A stretch of 17,191 nucleotides of DNA from SIG459 sp045532145 (GTDB taxonomy: Bacteria > Bacillota > Clostridia > Oscillospirales > Oscillospiraceae). The notes below the pieces were generated by a model. It made no database searches. It had not been told where the DNA came from and saw nothing but the letters and a program-made list of their open reading frames with translations. This document shows positions 1 to 7,031 of this stretch, piece after piece. The stretch covers positions 1 through 17,191 of the forward strand of contig JAZSFJ010000133.1 of NCBI GenBank assembly GCA_045532145.1, read 5' to 3'. A program made the position numbers and the translations under genes. Each line of letters begins with the position of its first letter. The stretch's first letter is position 1.

Positions 1-101
1 TACTGAATCAGTATGTCTATTTCTTCAATAACTACCGGCCAGCTGCCGCTTTGGGCTACAAAAGCCCAGTTCAGTACAAGACCGAACTGGGCTTCGTGTA
101 G
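1..101 (+). CDS. IS3-family transposase, C-terminal end only (partial at left edge)
   Basis: The frame with codons starting at position 3 reads LNQYVYFFNNYRPAAALGY, then KSPVQYKTELGFV and a TAG stop at 99-101. The order YxxFYNxxRPxxALGYxxPxxY is the typical end of the IS3-family OrfB (DDE integrase, rve) protein, which would catalyse transposition of the element. Only about 32 residues lie in the window, so the catalytic residues, any OrfA and the programmed frameshift cannot be judged. An inverted repeat of ten bases per arm (63-72 and 83-92) lies inside these codons and could act as an internal terminator. Family assignment is fairly sure; the subgroup is not known. Confidence 0.75.
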   Translation, partial: LNQYVYFFNNYRPAAALGYKSPVQYKTELGFV

Positions 102-140
102 TTATGCTCTTTTAGTGTCTACTTTTACTTGACAAGTGCA
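1..140 (+). mobile_element. Right end of an IS3-family insertion sequence
   Basis: After the transposase stop at 101 there are about 39 bases before ordinary intergenic sequence. Read on the minus strand from 140 they begin TGCACTTGTC and continue AAGTAAAAGTAGACAC. This resembles IS150-type terminal repeats, which start with TG and carry an AAAAGT..GACAC core. The outer boundary near 140 is therefore inferred; the left end and any target duplication lie outside the window. The element points away from pnuC and ends about 250 bases downstream of the pnuC stop. Confidence 0.55.
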
Positions 141-244
141 CTGGCAATTAACGACGGCGTCCTTTTTGTATCCCGAAAAGCATCGGCAGCTTCACTAAGC
201 CGGCGGGTTTGATTGTAAGCGGCATACAGCGAAGACTCTACGGA

Positions 245-322
245 CTTTGGCGAATACGCATGCTCCCTGTTTTCCATCGTAGGGGCGAGCATTGCTCGTC
301 CGCTGACCGGCTGCAAATTTGC
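245..322. repeat. Intergenic palindromic repeat, partial copy of the element at 5679-5804
   Basis: This stretch holds CTTTGGCGAATACG at 245-258, a near-palindrome running GTAGGGGCGAGCATTGCTCG and on to 303 (279-303), and GGCTGCAAATTTGC at 309-322. All three modules recur around 5693-5793. The 279-303 module differs by one base from the reverse complement of 5769-5793. The rest of 102-387 contains no convincing gene: the only open frame (minus strand, 88 codons) is largely a translation of this repeat and ends inside the insertion-sequence end. Confidence 0.6.
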
Positions 323-387
323 CGAGACAGTAAACAAGTCATCTAATACCTGCCGACGGACGACAAGTGGTACTTTGAAAGGTTTTT

Positions 388-1083
388 TCACTCACCCCGT
401 TTTTGTCGCTGCTCCATTTTGCGCCAGCTGATATAACCATAGACATCGTTCACAAGGAAGGCGGCAAAGCAGACCACCACGGAGATGTAGCGCAGATTCT
501 CCATACTTGCCAGTACCCACAAAATAATGAGTACAATGTCATTTGCTGCGTAAGCAAGAGCGAAGAAGGGGCTGCGTCTAAATGTGAGATAAACAGCCAC
601 AAAACTTGTGCTTACAGACAGTGTGCTGGGGAGTATATTGGCAGTCCCAAAGGCATTCAAGATATAGTAAAAAACTATAGTAACAATAAGAGTGCATAGC
701 CACATGAAAAGGCTTTCTCTTTTACATATACTGTTCACCCTCACCTCGGCTCTGTTTCCTTTGTAGGGATTCCTCAGCCATGAAATAAGTGCGATAACAG
801 CCATGGGCATGGTGAGGCCCAGATAGGTTATCATCTCGCCGTAATATGAAAAGCCATAGGAAATAGCGCCGTAAAGCAGGCTGAACATCACCATAAGAAG
901 CTGCCCAAAGGGATTTCCCTTGGCGTTAAATATAAGGGATGTTGCTCCAATGAGAGAGGCTGCAAGTGTGAGATAATTGCTTCTGTCAAAAGTGCAGAAG
1001 GAGAGCACGATAAAAATAACAGAAGAAATCCACAGCGTATAATCGGTTTTTGTAAACTGTTTGCTTAGGCCTTTTATGTTCAA
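388..1083 (-). CDS. pnuC: PnuC-family nicotinamide riboside transporter
   Basis: The product is a membrane protein of about 231 residues that should take up nicotinamide riboside for NAD synthesis, trapped by later phosphorylation in the cytoplasm. Family signs are several hydrophobic segments, a WLRNPYKGN loop in the middle and the C-terminal FLVNDVYGYISWRKM, which is characteristic of PnuC. I chose the TTG at 1083 because AGGAGG (1090-1095 region) lies six bases before it. The upstream frame to 1119 runs through the leader hairpin and is not expected to be translated. It lies downstream of a MATE gene on the same strand but has its own promoter and attenuator-like leader. Related Pnu proteins carry thiamine or riboflavin, so substrate is likely but not proven. 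Confidence 0.88.
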   Translation of the reverse strand: MNIKGLSKQFTKTDYTLWISSVIFIVLSFCTFDRSNYLTLAASLIGATSLIFNAKGNPFGQLLMVMFSLLYGAISYGFSYYGEMITYLGLTMPMAVIALISWLRNPYKGNRAEVRVNSICKRESLFMWLCTLIVTIVFYYILNAFGTANILPSTLSVSTSFVAVYLTFRRSPFFALAYAANDIVLIILWVLASMENLRYISVVVCFAAFLVNDVYGYISWRKMEQRQKRGE

Positions 1084-1095
1084 TTTCTTCCTCCG

Positions 1096-1178
1096 AAAAA
1101 AACAAGCATCCGCTTGCACATCTTCAAAGACCTAACGATGTGCAGACGAATGCTTGAGCATTTCCTACCCGGTGGCAG
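1096..1178 (-). promoter_or_regulatory. Attenuator-like leader of pnuC (candidate riboswitch)
   Basis: On the minus strand a long stem forms between 1156-1147 and 1112-1103 (CAAGCATTCG with CGGATGCTTG, one G-U) and continues with GCACATC pairing GATGTGC (1143-1137 with 1122-1116). The loop is 14 bases. Seven T residues (1102-1096) follow, just before the ribosome binding site, so the stem looks like an intrinsic terminator placed to stop transcription before pnuC. The 5' arm can instead pair upstream as AATGC-TCAA-GCATT (1162-1149), a possible antiterminator. A further small hairpin, CTGCC-ACCG-GGTAG, lies at 1178-1165. I do not recognise a known riboswitch class here. Confidence 0.6.
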
Positions 1179-1197
1179 TAAAGTATTTATTTATTCG

Positions 1198-1226
1198 AAT
1201 ATACCTCAGAAGGGAAAGTAATTCAA
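1198..1226 (-). promoter_or_regulatory. Sigma-A type promoter for pnuC
   Basis: On the minus strand TTGAAT (1226-1221) and TATATT (1203-1198) are separated by 17 bases. This lies just downstream of the MATE stop codon, and transcription would start near 1190, giving a leader of about 107 bases that includes the attenuator-like fold. Confidence 0.6.
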
Positions 1227-1236
1227 GGATAATCAA

Positions 1237-2607
1237 TCAGCCTCTCGTCAGTTTTTTCATCCATGTATACTTGCGGAAGTGGATAAAGGTGGGGAGGCAC
1301 TTGAATATCTGGTCGGACTGGATGACCACAACAACCCACTCAACGGGCAGCTTCCACCAGAAGGCTGCAGCAAAGGAGAGGGGCATAACAATGAGCCATG
1401 TGCTTATGAGATTCATTTTCATGGTGAACTTTCCGTCGCCGCCGCCCTGGAAAATGCCGAAGCTCACGGGCATCTGGTAGCTCATGCCCACCATAACAAG
1501 GCCCATAATGGCTATGAGATTGGAGGCCATTTTTATGGACTCGTCGTTGAGCTCATAAAGGGAGAGGAGAGGGGCCCGGAGCAGTACAAGAGCTATTCCG
1601 AGGATAAGTCCAATAAGCAGGTCTATACAGGAAAGGGTGCGGGCGTCGGAGCGAATGCGCTCCATATCCCCGCGGCCTATGGCCGTGCCTATCATAACGG
1701 CGGAGGCGGAGGACATTGCCACAACTATGACCTTGAGATACTGATAGAAGGTGGTGGCCACGGAGTTGGCGGCAATGGCGTTTTCGGAGAGGTGGCCCAG
1801 TATGGCGGTCTGCATGGGAACGGACACGCCCCAAAGCACGGTGGCGCACATGATGGGGAAGTATACTTTGCGATAGTCCCGGCTCAACTCTGCATTTCTT
1901 TTCAGCAGATTCCCTTTGAAAAGCTCCAGCTTTTTATCAAAACGCAGTAAATAGACACAAACTATGGCAAGCTCCACAACTCTTGCAATGAGTGTTCCTA
2001 TAGCCGCGCCCTTGATGCCCATTTCTGTGAAGCCCAGCTTTCCGAAGATAAGAACATAGTTTATGCATACGTTCACAACAAGAGACACAAGGGATACATA
2101 GAAGGATATTCTAACAGTTTCCACAGCTCTCAGCGCCGCCATAAGGGTCTGGGTTATGACAAAGAGGAGGAAGGTCCAGGAGATAAGTACAAGATACACG
2201 CGCCCCTGCTCCAATATGGCGGGAACGGAGGTGAATATCCTAAGTATGGGCACGGGGATTATCTGGCAGAGAATAATGAGTATTACGCATACGATCGTGC
2301 CAAGCTTCAGGGCAATACCTGTGAGAGTGCGTATAGGCTCTGTACGTTTTTGCCCCCAATACTGTGCGGCGATGGCCACAAGGGCGTTGCCTATGGAGAT
2401 GGCGAACTGCTGCACCATGAAGAATATCTGGTTTACAATGGCCGCGCCGCTGAGAGCGTCCTGACTGTAAATACCCAGCATCAGATTGTCCGCCATGTTA
2501 ACGCTGTAAGCCACAATATTCTGCAGCGCTATGCTCAGCAGCATGGGGAACAGCGCTTTATAAAAAGCTCTGTCCTTTGTGAAAAAACTCTTGTTTGTAA
2601 GCTCCAT
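1237..2607 (-). CDS. MATE-family multidrug efflux transporter
   Basis: The 456-residue product has the length and about twelve hydrophobic segments expected of a MATE exporter, which expels drugs or metabolites in exchange for Na+ or H+ at the cytoplasmic membrane. The N-terminal half contains LFPMLLSIALQNIV, VNMADNLMLG and a GNALVAIAAQYWGQ segment, all typical of the family. The ATG follows GAGGG by seven bases, and an excellent promoter lies just upstream. The gene is divergent from a PadR regulator, an arrangement often seen for drug-responsive transporters, so control by that regulator is possible. The substrate cannot be told from sequence. Confidence 0.92.
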   Translation of the reverse strand: MELTNKSFFTKDRAFYKALFPMLLSIALQNIVAYSVNMADNLMLGIYSQDALSGAAIVNQIFFMVQQFAISIGNALVAIAAQYWGQKRTEPIRTLTGIALKLGTIVCVILIILCQIIPVPILRIFTSVPAILEQGRVYLVLISWTFLLFVITQTLMAALRAVETVRISFYVSLVSLVVNVCINYVLIFGKLGFTEMGIKGAAIGTLIARVVELAIVCVYLLRFDKKLELFKGNLLKRNAELSRDYRKVYFPIMCATVLWGVSVPMQTAILGHLSENAIAANSVATTFYQYLKVIVVAMSSASAVMIGTAIGRGDMERIRSDARTLSCIDLLIGLILGIALVLLRAPLLSLYELNDESIKMASNLIAIMGLVMVGMSYQMPVSFGIFQGGGDGKFTMKMNLISTWLIVMPLSFAAAFWWKLPVEWVVVVIQSDQIFKCLPTFIHFRKYTWMKKLTRG

Positions 2608-2640
2608 TTTCGATTCCCTCGAGTAAAAAATAATTCCCTT

Positions 2641-2670
2641 ATTTTAAGCCTGGGAGCGGTATAATGTCAA
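2641..2670 (-). promoter_or_regulatory. Promoter for the MATE gene
   Basis: On the minus strand a perfect TTGACA (2670-2665) and TAAAAT (2646-2641) are separated by 18 bases, 34 bases upstream of the MATE start codon. Its -35 box is only 22 bases from the -35 box of the divergent padR promoter, so one bound regulator could affect both. Confidence 0.65.
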
Positions 2671-2691
2671 TCCCGGCACTTCAAATATCTA

Positions 2692-2723
2692 TTGACAAAG
2701 AATACTGTGTGATGTATGGTATT
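2692..2723 (+). promoter_or_regulatory. Promoter and possible operator of the padR operon
   Basis: TTGACA (2692-2697) and TATGGT (2715-2720) are spaced by 17 bases. An inverted repeat, AATAC (2701-2705) and GTATT (2719-2723), overlaps the spacer and the -10 box, where a repressor would block transcription. PadR proteins usually repress their own operon; that this is the actual PadR site is inference from position. Confidence 0.5.
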
Positions 2724-2744
2724 ACGTGAAAGGGGGTATTGCCG

Positions 2745-3062
2745 ATGCTTGACCCACAGATGAAGAGGGGACTTATTGAAATTTGCGTTCTCTCCGCAGT
2801 AAGCCGTGAGGATTCCCATGGCTACAAGATAGTGAAGGACCTGTCTCCTTATGTAGCGGTTTCGGAGTCAACTCTCTATCCCATACTCCGCCGCCTTGAG
2901 GCTTCGGGCAGCGTGAGCGCCTATTCCGTTGAGCATAACGGAAGGCTGAGAAAAATTTACCGTATAACAGAGGAAGGAAGACAGCAGATAAAATCATTCC
3001 TCCGTGATTGGGGAGAGATAGTTGCAATGCATGAATTTATTAAAGGGGGAGTGGAGCAATGA
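2745..3062 (+). CDS. PadR-family transcriptional regulator
   Basis: This 105-residue protein is a small PadR winged-helix regulator. The family signature is clear: LIEICVLSAVSREDSHGYKI near the N-terminus, then STLYPILRRLEASG (recognition helix) and a beta wing ending RKIYRITEEGRQQ. It should bind DNA as a dimer and act mostly as a repressor. The ATG at 2745 follows AGGGGG by eight bases; a TTG at 2739 is in frame but badly spaced. The stop overlaps the next start as ATGA, so it is translationally coupled to the HAAS protein. The PadR-HAAS-DUF4097 order is common in Firmicutes and is thought to relate to cell-envelope state. Confidence 0.9.
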   Translation: MLDPQMKRGLIEICVLSAVSREDSHGYKIVKDLSPYVAVSESTLYPILRRLEASGSVSAYSVEHNGRLRKIYRITEEGRQQIKSFLRDWGEIVAMHEFIKGGVEQ

Positions 3063-3646
3063 ATAAGGAAGTATTCCTCAGAGAATTGAAAAAGGGAATA
3101 AAAAGGCTTCCCGCCGAAGAAGTAGGCAAGCAGCTCTCCTATTATTCCGAGCTTGTTGACGACATGATTGAAGACGGTATGAGCGAAGTGGAAGCTGTGT
3201 CGAGACTTGGGGATATAAGCAATATTTGCGAAAATATTATGAAGGAAACCCCTTCTCCCAAAGGTGGAAGCAAGCCCTCCACAGGATGGAAAGTGATAAG
3301 AATAATTCTTATTGTTCTTGGTTCTCCGGTTTGGCTCAGCATTCTTGTGACTATTTTTGCCGTGGTATTTTCTCTTTACATCTGCTTCTGGGCAGTTGTC
3401 GTATCCCTGTTTGCCACGGCCTTTGCCCTTGCGGTAAGCTCTTTGGCCATGATTGTTGTTCTGTTTATTAAGCTTGCATCTTCCAATGTGGCTGTTGCCG
3501 TGCTTGCCCTTGCCGCCGCATTTATACTTGCGGGCCTTGCTGTGCTTATAGGTCTTGGTGCCTTCTGGACAGCGAAGGGCGCTGTGCTCACCGTTGGGGC
3601 TATTGTAAAAGCCATAAAAACCATCTTCAGAAGAAAGGAGAGCTGA
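3059..3646 (+). CDS. HAAS/DUF1700 domain membrane protein
   Basis: The first 65 residues form the helical HAAS region (FLRELKKGIKRLPAEEV, then YYSELVDDMIEDGMSEVEA and VSRLGDI). After a polar linker, residues about 78-185 are several hydrophobic segments rich in Ala, Val and Leu. The protein should sit in the cytoplasmic membrane with HAAS in the cytoplasm. HAAS proteins are found next to PadR regulators and are proposed to sense or relay a signal to them; no biochemical activity is established. It shares four bases with padR and lies four bases before the DUF4097 gene, so the three are one operon. Confidence 0.85.
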   Translation: MNKEVFLRELKKGIKRLPAEEVGKQLSYYSELVDDMIEDGMSEVEAVSRLGDISNICENIMKETPSPKGGSKPSTGWKVIRIILIVLGSPVWLSILVTIFAVVFSLYICFWAVVVSLFATAFALAVSSLAMIVVLFIKLASSNVAVAVLALAAAFILAGLAVLIGLGAFWTAKGAVLTVGAIVKAIKTIFRRKES

Positions 3647-3650
3647 CGAT

Positions 3651-4604
3651 ATGAAAAAGGGCAGTATTATAGCCTTGTGTATAGGTTCCGGCCTTTTCAT
3701 AATCGGTGTGCTTCTGTGTATTGCACTTGTTATTTTCGGCATAAATCCCGGCGTGCTGCTGAGCAATGGAGATCTGACTTTTAATGTCGATGATTTCGTT
3801 GTGGGTATTCAGGGCGATGTATCCAAGCCCGTGGGTGATCCCGCCGAAAAAGGCGCTGTGTATACACTTGGGGAGAATATCGATAGTCTCAACATTAACT
3901 GGGTCAGCGGAGAGGTGATTATTGAAGCCTCTGAGGACGGCACAGTCAGCTTCTATGAGGAATGGGACGGTATTATTTCCAAAAGTGATGCGCTCAGTTA
4001 TTTCGTCACAGGCTCCAAACTCAGCATTGAGTGGGATAAAAATGTAGCGGCAGGATGGCTAAATCTCAATCACCCTGTGAACAAGCGTCTTGTTGTAAGC
4101 GTTCCGGAAACATTAAAAAGCGTGTATGTAAATTCCACATCCGCTGAGGTTTATTTACGGAATATTGACGTTACAGGAAAACTGGAGATAAATACAGTGT
4201 CCGGTGACATCAGCGTTGAAAACTGCGAAAGCGCCCATGTACTGATGGATACTACCTCCGGAGAGCAGAGCTATTACGGAGAGTGCAAATCCATTGAGAT
4301 GGACGCGGTAAGCGGAAACTGCAGCTTCGTCGGCAGCTGCGCCGATTTGGATTTCTCCTCCACATCCGGAGACTTTATGGGTGAATTCACCAAACTTCCC
4401 GGGGAAATTGAGATAGAAACAACTTCCGGTGATTCCAAGCTTGTTATGCCCTCCGAACCGGATTTCGAGATTGAATTTGATACTGTATCCGGTGAATTCT
4501 ACTGCGACCTGCCCCTTATATACGGCGACGGAGAATATCGCTGCGGAAACGGAAAATGCGAAATCAGCTTCAGCAGCACAAGCGGAGATATAAGAATAAG
4601 ATAA
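3651..4604 (+). CDS. DUF4097-family beta-helix surface protein
   Basis: The 317-residue product starts with one membrane segment (residues 5-30), placing the rest outside the cell. The remainder shows the repeated Ser-Gly turns of DUF4097: SG-containing motifs near residues 86, 184, 204, 221, 239, 259, 280 and 311, mostly about 20 residues apart and often TTSGD, STSGD or TVSGE. Such spacing suggests stacked beta-strand coils in a right-handed beta-helix. Family members sit with PadR and HAAS genes and are presumed envelope-stress proteins; no function is proven. AGGAGAG before the ATG gives a good ribosome site, and the gene ends the operon. Confidence 0.85.
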   Translation: MKKGSIIALCIGSGLFIIGVLLCIALVIFGINPGVLLSNGDLTFNVDDFVVGIQGDVSKPVGDPAEKGAVYTLGENIDSLNINWVSGEVIIEASEDGTVSFYEEWDGIISKSDALSYFVTGSKLSIEWDKNVAAGWLNLNHPVNKRLVVSVPETLKSVYVNSTSAEVYLRNIDVTGKLEINTVSGDISVENCESAHVLMDTTSGEQSYYGECKSIEMDAVSGNCSFVGSCADLDFSSTSGDFMGEFTKLPGEIEIETTSGDSKLVMPSEPDFEIEFDTVSGEFYCDLPLIYGDGEYRCGNGKCEISFSSTSGDIRIR

Positions 4605-4638
4605 TATAAAAAGGAGCGGTTTTCCGCTCCTTTTTATA
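4605..4638 (+). terminator. Strong intrinsic terminator of the padR operon
   Basis: Arms TATAAAAAGGAGCGG and CCGCTCCTTTTTATA pair perfectly around a TTTT loop at 4620-4623, and the right arm supplies the T run. The symmetry means it could work on either strand, but no minus-strand gene ends here. Confidence 0.85.
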
Positions 4639-4668
4639 TTGCCGAATTACACCGTATTATGTTATAAT
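4639..4668 (+). promoter_or_regulatory. Promoter of the PfkB-family kinase gene
   Basis: A perfect TATAAT (4663-4668) is preceded by TGT, making an extended -10 element. A weak -35, TTGCCG (4639-4644), lies 18 bases upstream. The start codon is about 25 bases from the expected transcription start, so the leader is short. Confidence 0.6.
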
Positions 4669-4699
4669 CCTGTCATTATTGATAGGGAGAGTGGACATT

Positions 4700-5638
4700 A
4701 TGGCCAATACTGCCGTTATCGGTGTAACTTTCGTTGATGTTAAGGGCTTCCCCAGAGCAAAATACGACCCTGTGGGCCGGAATCTTGGTATGGTGAAAAT
4801 TGTTCATGGCGGTGTCAGCCGAAACGTGGTTGAAAATTTCGCCAACGTGGGCATGCCGGTTTCCTTTGTAAGTATGCTTGACGACAGCGCCATTGGCCGG
4901 GATGTAGCCCGCCGCCTTGAAAATGTGGGCGCGGACCTGAGCTATACTGTCACTACAGACCATGACGGCATTGGTATGTGGCTTGTAATACTGGACGAAA
5001 AGGGCGACCTTGCGGGCTCTATTTCCAGTATGCCCGATGTGTCCGTTCTTGAAAAGCTTATGGACGAGCAGGGGGACAGGATAATTTCCGCCTGCGAGAA
5101 TATAGTTTTGGAAATAGACCTCAACGAGCATATAGCCGAAAGAGCTTTTGAACTGGCAGAGAAGTATGATAAGAAGGTTTACGCCATAGTTGGCAACCTC
5201 AGCGTTATTCTCCCTCATAAGCACGATTATCTCCGCCGTACCGCCTGCTTCATCTGCAACGAGGTGGAGTGCGGAAAAATATTTGAGACCGATGTGGAGG
5301 ACTTCTCTCCCTCCCAGATGCTTGAGTTCCTTGTGCCTGCCGCGCAGAAACTGGGCATTCCCTCCATGGTTGTCACCATGGGTGCCATGGGCAGCGTTTA
5401 CTATGACTCTGCAAGCGGCGAAAAGGGTATTTGTCCCGCTGTGCCCACCCGCCTTGTGGACTCCTGCGGCGCAGGTGACGCGTTCTTTTCCGGCACTGTT
5501 ATGGCTCTCACCAAGGGTATGGCCTTGGGCGAAGCCGTAAAATACGGCGCTCGTCTGGCCTCTATGACAATAGCCTCCGAGGACAGCGCCTGCCCCGTTT
5601 GCCCCGACTTTTTCAACGAGCAGATGAGACTGTTTTGA
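4700..5638 (+). CDS. PfkB-family carbohydrate/nucleoside kinase
   Basis: The 312-residue protein is a ribokinase-fold enzyme that transfers phosphate from ATP to a sugar or nucleoside. Visible motifs are HGGVSRNVVENFANVG (36-51), where the family binds substrate, and DSCGAGDAFFSG (254-265) with Asp260 as the expected catalytic base and GAGD forming the anion hole. The N-terminal region with RNVxENxAxxG resembles pseudouridine and related nucleoside kinases more than fructokinases, but there is no adjacent psuG glycosidase, so I give no gene name. ATG at 4700 follows AGGGAG; in-frame TTG 4679 and GTG 4691 are less likely. It is a single-gene transcript between a terminator and a repeat. Confidence 0.85.
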   Translation: MANTAVIGVTFVDVKGFPRAKYDPVGRNLGMVKIVHGGVSRNVVENFANVGMPVSFVSMLDDSAIGRDVARRLENVGADLSYTVTTDHDGIGMWLVILDEKGDLAGSISSMPDVSVLEKLMDEQGDRIISACENIVLEIDLNEHIAERAFELAEKYDKKVYAIVGNLSVILPHKHDYLRRTACFICNEVECGKIFETDVEDFSPSQMLEFLVPAAQKLGIPSMVVTMGAMGSVYYDSASGEKGICPAVPTRLVDSCGAGDAFFSGTVMALTKGMALGEAVKYGARLASMTIASEDSACPVCPDFFNEQMRLF

Positions 5639-5678
5639 GAAATTAGACAATCTGCGCAGTGCGGTGTAGACGCTAATC

Positions 5679-5804
5679 AGAGCTTGCCCAATGTAGGGGC
5701 GACCATTGGTCGTCCGGCGGCAGGCAGCATAATATTGCTATATCCTTTGGCGAATACGTAGCCGGTAGGCGGACGAGCGATGCTCGCCCCTACAATAAGA
5801 GCTT
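5679..5804. repeat. MITE-like element with inverted ends and a 7-base flanking direct repeat
   Basis: Two facing copies of a near-palindromic 24-25 base module, each starting GTAGGGGCGA when read inward, lie at 5693-5717 and 5769-5793 (second copy on the minus strand). Between them are GGCAGCATAATATTGC (5723-5738) and CTTTGGCGAATACG (5745-5758). AGAGCTT occurs directly on both sides (5679-5685 and 5798-5804), which could be a target duplication. No protein is encoded. A partial relative lies at 245-322. The gene-free stretch 5639-5861 contains only this element and the following terminator. Confidence 0.6.
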
Positions 5805-5823
5805 AAGGTTTCCGCTTTTATCT

Positions 5824-5857
5824 AAAAAAATGACCGTTCAACTGAACGGTCATTTTT
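5824..5857. terminator. Bidirectional terminator between the kinase and ftsW/rodA genes
   Basis: AATGACCGTTCA and TGAACGGTCATT pair perfectly around AC, with a run of A on the left and T on the right. It can end the plus-strand kinase transcript and the minus-strand glycosyltransferase transcript, whose stop codon is at 5862. Confidence 0.8.
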
Positions 5858-5861
5858 ATAT

Positions 5862-7031
5862 TTATCGATAGTGATAGAATCGTTGTGGTTTCGGTCGGTA
5901 TTTAACGCCGGACACCAAGCCAACGGCAGCGAAAAGGGAGAATACAGAGGAACCGCCGTAGCTGAAGAAGGGGAGGGTGAGACCGATAACGGGGGTGAGT
6001 CCGGTGCACATGCCGATGTTTTGGAAGGTCTGGAAAAGCAGAGTACCGGCAACGCCCAGACAAACAAGGGAACTCATAAGGTTTTTACTTGTGAGGCCTA
6101 TATAGGTGCAGCGGATTATGATGGCCATCAGAAGAACGAAGGCGACCAGACAGCCGAACATACCAAGCTCCTCGCCGATGACGGAGAGAATGAAGTCTGT
6201 GTGCTTTGCGGGGTTGGAGCTGGGATTCTGGGTCTGAGGTCCGTTGCCAAGGCCCGTTCCCCAGAAGCGTCCTGAAGCAAGAGCAAGTTTACTCTGGTTT
6301 GTCTGCCAGAGATAACCGTCACCGTTGGGGTCAATGCTGGGGTCATAGGGGGCAAGGATACGGGCTTTCTGGTAATCAGCGAGGAAGTTTTCCCAGGCAA
6401 AGGGGATAAGCGCCGCAACGGCAGCAATGCCCAGCACGAACCAGTAAAGCTTGAGCCCTGCGAAATAAAGCATAACGGCGAAGATGAAGAAGAACACCAG
6501 TGCACTTCCAAGGTCGCCGGAAATGACGATGATAAGACCGAAGAAGAGGACAAAATGGACGGCCACCTGAGCTACGGAGAATATGTGGTTCAGGTTCTTA
6601 TACTCTTTGAGATAGCTTATATGCTTGGCCATCAAAACAATGTAGATAACCTTGACTATCTCCGAGGGCTGGATTCCTATACCAAGGAAGCGGATCCAGC
6701 TCTTGTTACCTGTACCGTCGTCTGCGCCGAAGGGGACAAGAGCCAGCAGCAGCGCAACGGAGAAGACAAGGAGTATGGCCCATTTATCCGCCATAACATC
6801 AAGGTCAATGACAGTGAGAATGATAAAAAGGATAATGCCGATCAAAATGGCAAAGCCCTGAACGAAAACAAATTTAAAAGAGCCGCCCTCATAGGCCTTG
6901 GTGGCGCTGCCGATGGCGATAAGGCCGTAGATGGAGCATATCATGCAAAGGACGAAAAGCACCATGTCGGAACGCTTCATGAAATCTATTGCATAGGGTT
7001 TTATTTTTTTCAGTAAATTGATGGTGCTCAC
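5862..7031 (-). CDS. FtsW/RodA/SpoVE-family peptidoglycan glycosyltransferase
   Basis: The 389-residue polytopic protein belongs to the SEDS family, which polymerises lipid II into glycan strands together with a class B penicillin-binding protein. Visible signatures are KSWIRFLGIGIQPSEIVKV with QPSE at 121-124, SGDLGSALV with Asp173 in the position of the essential SEDS aspartate, HTDFILSVIGEELG (277-290) and GLTLPFFSYGGSS (350-362). Length and the WxxxQS and KHTDF pieces favour RodA over FtsW, but no mreBCD or pbp neighbour helps decide. The start is doubtful: GTG at 7031 directly abuts AGGAGG, leaving no spacer, while an ATC codon at 7022-7020 is spaced correctly. Confidence 0.87.
   Translation of the reverse strand: MSTINLLKKIKPYAIDFMKRSDMVLFVLCMICSIYGLIAIGSATKAYEGGSFKFVFVQGFAILIGIILFIILTVIDLDVMADKWAILLVFSVALLLALVPFGADDGTGNKSWIRFLGIGIQPSEIVKVIYIVLMAKHISYLKEYKNLNHIFSVAQVAVHFVLFFGLIIVISGDLGSALVFFFIFAVMLYFAGLKLYWFVLGIAAVAALIPFAWENFLADYQKARILAPYDPSIDPNGDGYLWQTNQSKLALASGRFWGTGLGNGPQTQNPSSNPAKHTDFILSVIGEELGMFGCLVAFVLLMAIIIRCTYIGLTSKNLMSSLVCLGVAGTLLFQTFQNIGMCTGLTPVIGLTLPFFSYGGSSVFSLFAAVGLVSGVKYRPKPQRFYHYR

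Noticed and set aside
245..303. CRISPR-like array suggested by repeated palindromes
   Set aside because: Copies are few, far apart and in different orientation, with no regular spacers and no cas gene.
125..391. 88-codon minus-strand frame directly after pnuC
   Set aside because: Its middle is a translation of the palindromic repeat, its GTG start has no good ribosome site, and it ends inside the inferred insertion-sequence end.
1084..1119. Extended N-terminus of the pnuC frame to an ATG at 1119
   Set aside because: It would translate the terminator stem and T run, and a ribosome site points to the TTG at 1083.
1084..1190. TPP, FMN or c-di-GMP riboswitch in the pnuC leader
   Set aside because: The conserved cores of these classes, such as CTGAGA with ACCTGA for TPP, are not present.
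1279..1950. 223-codon plus-strand open frame
   Set aside because: It is antisense to the MATE gene and very rich in Gly and His, as expected for a shadow frame.
4676..5650. 324-codon minus-strand open frame
   Set aside because: It is antisense to the PfkB kinase gene over its entire length, and that gene has clear motifs and a promoter.
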